Source of the DNA: Bacteroidales bacterium | GTDB taxonomy: Bacteria; Bacteroidota; Bacteroidia; Bacteroidales; VadinHA17 | Length of the DNA: 16,667 bases | Direction of reading: 5' to 3' | Assembly: GCA_027451265.1 (NCBI GenBank) | Contig: DAIDJT010000019.1 | Location: forward strand, 1-16,667 | Part shown: piece after piece, positions 14,622 to 16,667 of the stretch | Numbering within the stretch: the stretch's first letter is position 1 | How the letters are laid out: every line of letters begins with the position of its first letter | Program-made: the position numbers and the translations under genes | Notes under the pieces: generated by a model | Databases searched by the model: none | The model's input: only the letters and a program-made list of their open reading frames with translations | Told to the model about the DNA's origin: nothing

Positions 14622-16391
14622 ATGAAGATTATTTGGAAGTACCTGAAACCATTCAAAAAATGGCTTTTCCTGGCGATGGGCCTGGCAGCTGTTGCCCAGG
14701 TGCTTGAATTGATTGATCCGATAATTTTCGGGAAAATCATTGATAATTTTGCAGTAAATACCGGTGGCAGGAGCCAGACTGAGCTGGTCAACGGCGCTCT
14801 CCGGCTGCTGGCACTTGCGGTGGGTATTGCATTGTTCGCAAGGCTGGCCAACGCATTCACTGATTATTTTACCAGGCTGGTTGTGCAAAAGTTCGGCCTC
14901 TCCATTTTTGATGAAGGGCTGAAGCAGACCCTGCGGCTTCCCTACGGTGAGTTCGAGGAAACCAGCAGCGGGCATGTTCTGTCACTGCTCCAGAAGGTCA
15001 GAAACGACAATGAGAAGTTCATCAGCTCATTCATTTCCACGCTGTTTTCTGCCATTGTCGGGATAGCCTTCCTGATCTGGTATTCAATAACAAAGCACTG
15101 GGCCCTGATACCGGTCTTCCTTATCGGGGTTGTCTGGCTGGGCGGCCTGACCGGTTTGCTGAGCAGGAAAATAAAGACGATCCAGCGTTCCGTGATACAG
15201 GAGACCAACAGGATGAGCGGCGCCATAACCGAATCAATCAGGAATATAGAGTTTGTCAAGAGCATGGGCCTTACATGGCCCGAGATCAAGAGGCTCAGGA
15301 CCTTTACCGGGAATATTTTCAACCTCGAGATGCAGAAGGTAAGGAAGATCAGGACGCTCACTTTTCTTCAGAGATCGGTGCTGCTCCTTCTGAAGGAATC
15401 GATTCTCTTCATCCTGCTGTGGCTGATCTTCAGGAACGTCCTGACCACCGGTGAGCTGATAGCCATGCAGTTCATCTCCACGCGCATCATGTTCCCGCTG
15501 CAGGATCTCGGATCAATCATCCTCGCTTACCGGGAAGCCGAGGCTTCGCTGCAGATATTCAGCAACCTGATGATGAAAGAACCGGAATTCAGGCCCGAGG
15601 AACCTGTCGATATAGGCGAGATTGAAAGGCTTCGCTTTGATGATGTAAGCTTCCGGTACCGGAAAGCTGATCATGATGCAATTGAAAATCTTTCCTTCAG
15701 TGCCGGGATAGGAGAGACGGTCGCATTCGTCGGCCCTTCGGGATGTGGTAAATCGACTCTGGTCAAATTGCTCGTGGGGCTCTATTCCCCCACAAGGGGA
15801 ACCATCTATTTCGATGATGTCCCGGCACGGGAAATAAGGTACAACCGCATGAGACGCCAGCTTGGTTTTGTGACCCAGGACACCCAGCTTTTCTCGGGGT
15901 CAGTGCGCGCGAACCTTCAGTTCGTGAAGCCAGAAGCCACGGATGAGGAGATTCTCGCAGCGCTGAAGAAAGCCTCGTCCCTCAGGGTGGTGGAAGAATC
16001 ACCGGCCGGGCTGGATACAATCCTTGGAGAAGGAGGGAAGATGGTTTCGGGCGGTGAAAAGCAGCGGCTTGCAATCGCCAGGGCGCTGGTCAGGAACCCA
16101 AGGATACTGATCTTTGATGAGGCCACCTCCGCTCTCGATTCGCTGACAGAGGAAGAGATAACAGCAACACTCCGTGAAATCTCGGCAGGAAAGAAGCAGA
16201 TCATTCTGATGATTGCCCATCGTCTCTCCACGATTATGCATGCTGACCGTATCTACGTCCTTGAAAAGGGAAAGATTGTGGAGGAGGGGAACCATGCCAT
16301 GCTCCTCGAAAACAAGGGACTTTACTACGCCATGTGGAGACAGCAGATCGGTGAAAGAAAATCAGTGGCCAGTTATGCTGAAGCAGAATGA
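14622..16391 (+). CDS. ABC exporter half-transporter, permease fused to ATPase (MsbA/Atm1-type)
   Basis: A 589-residue half-transporter expected to work as a homodimer in the inner membrane, exporting lipid, drug or peptide. Residues 1-320 form the six-helix type I exporter domain (WLFLAMGLAAVAQVLELIDP, FISTLFSAIVGIAFLIWYSI, ALIPVFLIGVVWLGGLTGLL, SVLLLLKESILFILLWLIF). Residues about 340-575 are the nucleotide-binding domain: A-loop FRYR, Walker A GPSGCGKST at 371-379, Q-loop VTQDTQLFSGSV, signature VSGGEKQ at 475-481, Walker B ILIFDEA with Asp499 and Glu500, D-loop SALD and H-loop AHRLST. All residues for ATP hydrolysis are present. Length is normal for the family (about 580-600). Substrate cannot be inferred; the variant VSGGEKQ is also seen in other exporters. 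It follows the antiporter on the same strand. Confidence 0.95.
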   Translation: MKIIWKYLKPFKKWLFLAMGLAAVAQVLELIDPIIFGKIIDNFAVNTGGRSQTELVNGALRLLALAVGIALFARLANAFTDYFTRLVVQKFGLSIFDEGLKQTLRLPYGEFEETSSGHVLSLLQKVRNDNEKFISSFISTLFSAIVGIAFLIWYSITKHWALIPVFLIGVVWLGGLTGLLSRKIKTIQRSVIQETNRMSGAITESIRNIEFVKSMGLTWPEIKRLRTFTGNIFNLEMQKVRKIRTLTFLQRSVLLLLKESILFILLWLIFRNVLTTGELIAMQFISTRIMFPLQDLGSIILAYREAEASLQIFSNLMMKEPEFRPEEPVDIGEIERLRFDDVSFRYRKADHDAIENLSFSAGIGETVAFVGPSGCGKSTLVKLLVGLYSPTRGTIYFDDVPAREIRYNRMRRQLGFVTQDTQLFSGSVRANLQFVKPEATDEEILAALKKASSLRVVEESPAGLDTILGEGGKMVSGGEKQRLAIARALVRNPRILIFDEATSALDSLTEEEITATLREISAGKKQIILMIAHRLSTIMHADRIYVLEKGKIVEEGNHAMLLENKGLYYAMWRQQIGERKSVASYAEAE

Positions 16392-16461
16392 GATGGGAAA
16401 GAAAACGTGACGGAAGTGTGTCAATAAGTCAGGCCCGGTTCCACCGGTATGACCGTATTGC

Positions 16462-16667
16462 CTAATTCAAGGTTGAAAGTTTCTTTTGCACTTCACTGAT
16501 CTGCTGATGAAGAGTCTGGTCATATTCAGGTCTTAAATTCCAGCTTTTGTTCAGGACTTCGAATGCCTCGTCATATCTTCCCATCCTGGCAAGTCCCCAT
16601 CCCAACGTATGAAGCAAACCGTAGTCATCCGGCTTTATTTTCAGGCCCTCCTCTGCAATACGCAATC
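16462..16667 (-). CDS. tetratricopeptide repeat protein, C-terminal end only
   Basis: The minus strand is open from the right edge to a stop at 16462 and gives the last 68 or so residues of a protein: IAEEGLKIKPDDYGLLHTLG, WGLARMGRYDEAFEVLNKSW, then NLRPEYDQTLHQQISEVQKK. This fits two TPR units (the LGWGLARMGRYDEAFEVLNKS core carries the usual W/L/G/Y/A pattern) with a terminal helix. Its function and start lie outside the window. It converges on the ABC exporter gene with 70 bases between; a weak 5-bp inverted repeat CCGGT/ACCGG (16435-16447) is the only structure seen there. Confidence 0.75.
   Translation of the reverse strand, partial: LRIAEEGLKIKPDDYGLLHTLGWGLARMGRYDEAFEVLNKSWNLRPEYDQTLHQQISEVQKKLSTLN

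Overview
The window looks like chromosomal DNA of a Bacteroidota species. Reasons: a large outer-membrane beta-barrel protein with an N-terminal carboxypeptidase-regulatory-like domain, a FISUMP-domain lipoprotein, a DUF6263-like exported protein, almost no Shine-Dalgarno sequences before starts, and recurrent TAnnTTTG-like -7 boxes about 20-50 bases upstream of start codons. Base composition looks roughly balanced and no tRNA, rRNA, CRISPR array or insertion sequence was seen. Genus cannot be fixed from the sequence alone.

Layout. Positions 1-1535 (minus strand): the 5' part of an Old Yellow Enzyme of the YqjM class, cut by the left edge, preceded by a small exported beta-barrel-like protein. 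Positions 1709-5906 (plus): a FISUMP lipoprotein, then a probable two-gene operon of a DUF6263-like exported protein and a TonB-receptor-like outer-membrane barrel. The 3' ends of the first and last of these genes carry short tandem duplications that include the stop codon. A strong terminator at 6019-6058 closes this block. Positions 6116-7600: a small ferredoxin (plus) converging on a type II NADH dehydrogenase (minus). Positions 7683-7924: a DUF488 gene that has lost its middle and is out of frame, converging on a quinol-dependent nitric oxide reductase (minus, 7921-10185). Upstream of the reductase, in the same direction, lie a DUF6448 protein with a His-rich tail (10305-10982) and a membrane-anchored AraC-type regulator (11224-12351). 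Positions 12512-16391 (plus): a CPA2-type cation/proton antiporter with a UspA-like cytoplasmic tail and an MsbA-type ABC exporter. The right edge cuts the 3' end of a TPR protein on the minus strand.

How the parts may work together. The NOR has all the FeB and quinol-site residues I could place by spacing, so it is a real NO reductase drawing electrons from the quinol pool, which NDH-2 can reduce. I infer a nitric oxide detoxification/respiration module: regulator, DUF6448 protein and qNOR, all on the minus strand, with an 18-bp perfect palindrome centred about 46 bases upstream of the presumed DUF6448 transcription start. The most noteworthy observations are that palindrome with the DUF6448-qNOR pairing, the internally deleted DUF488 gene, and the two stop-codon-spanning tandem duplications. 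No clearly new multi-gene system could be demonstrated.
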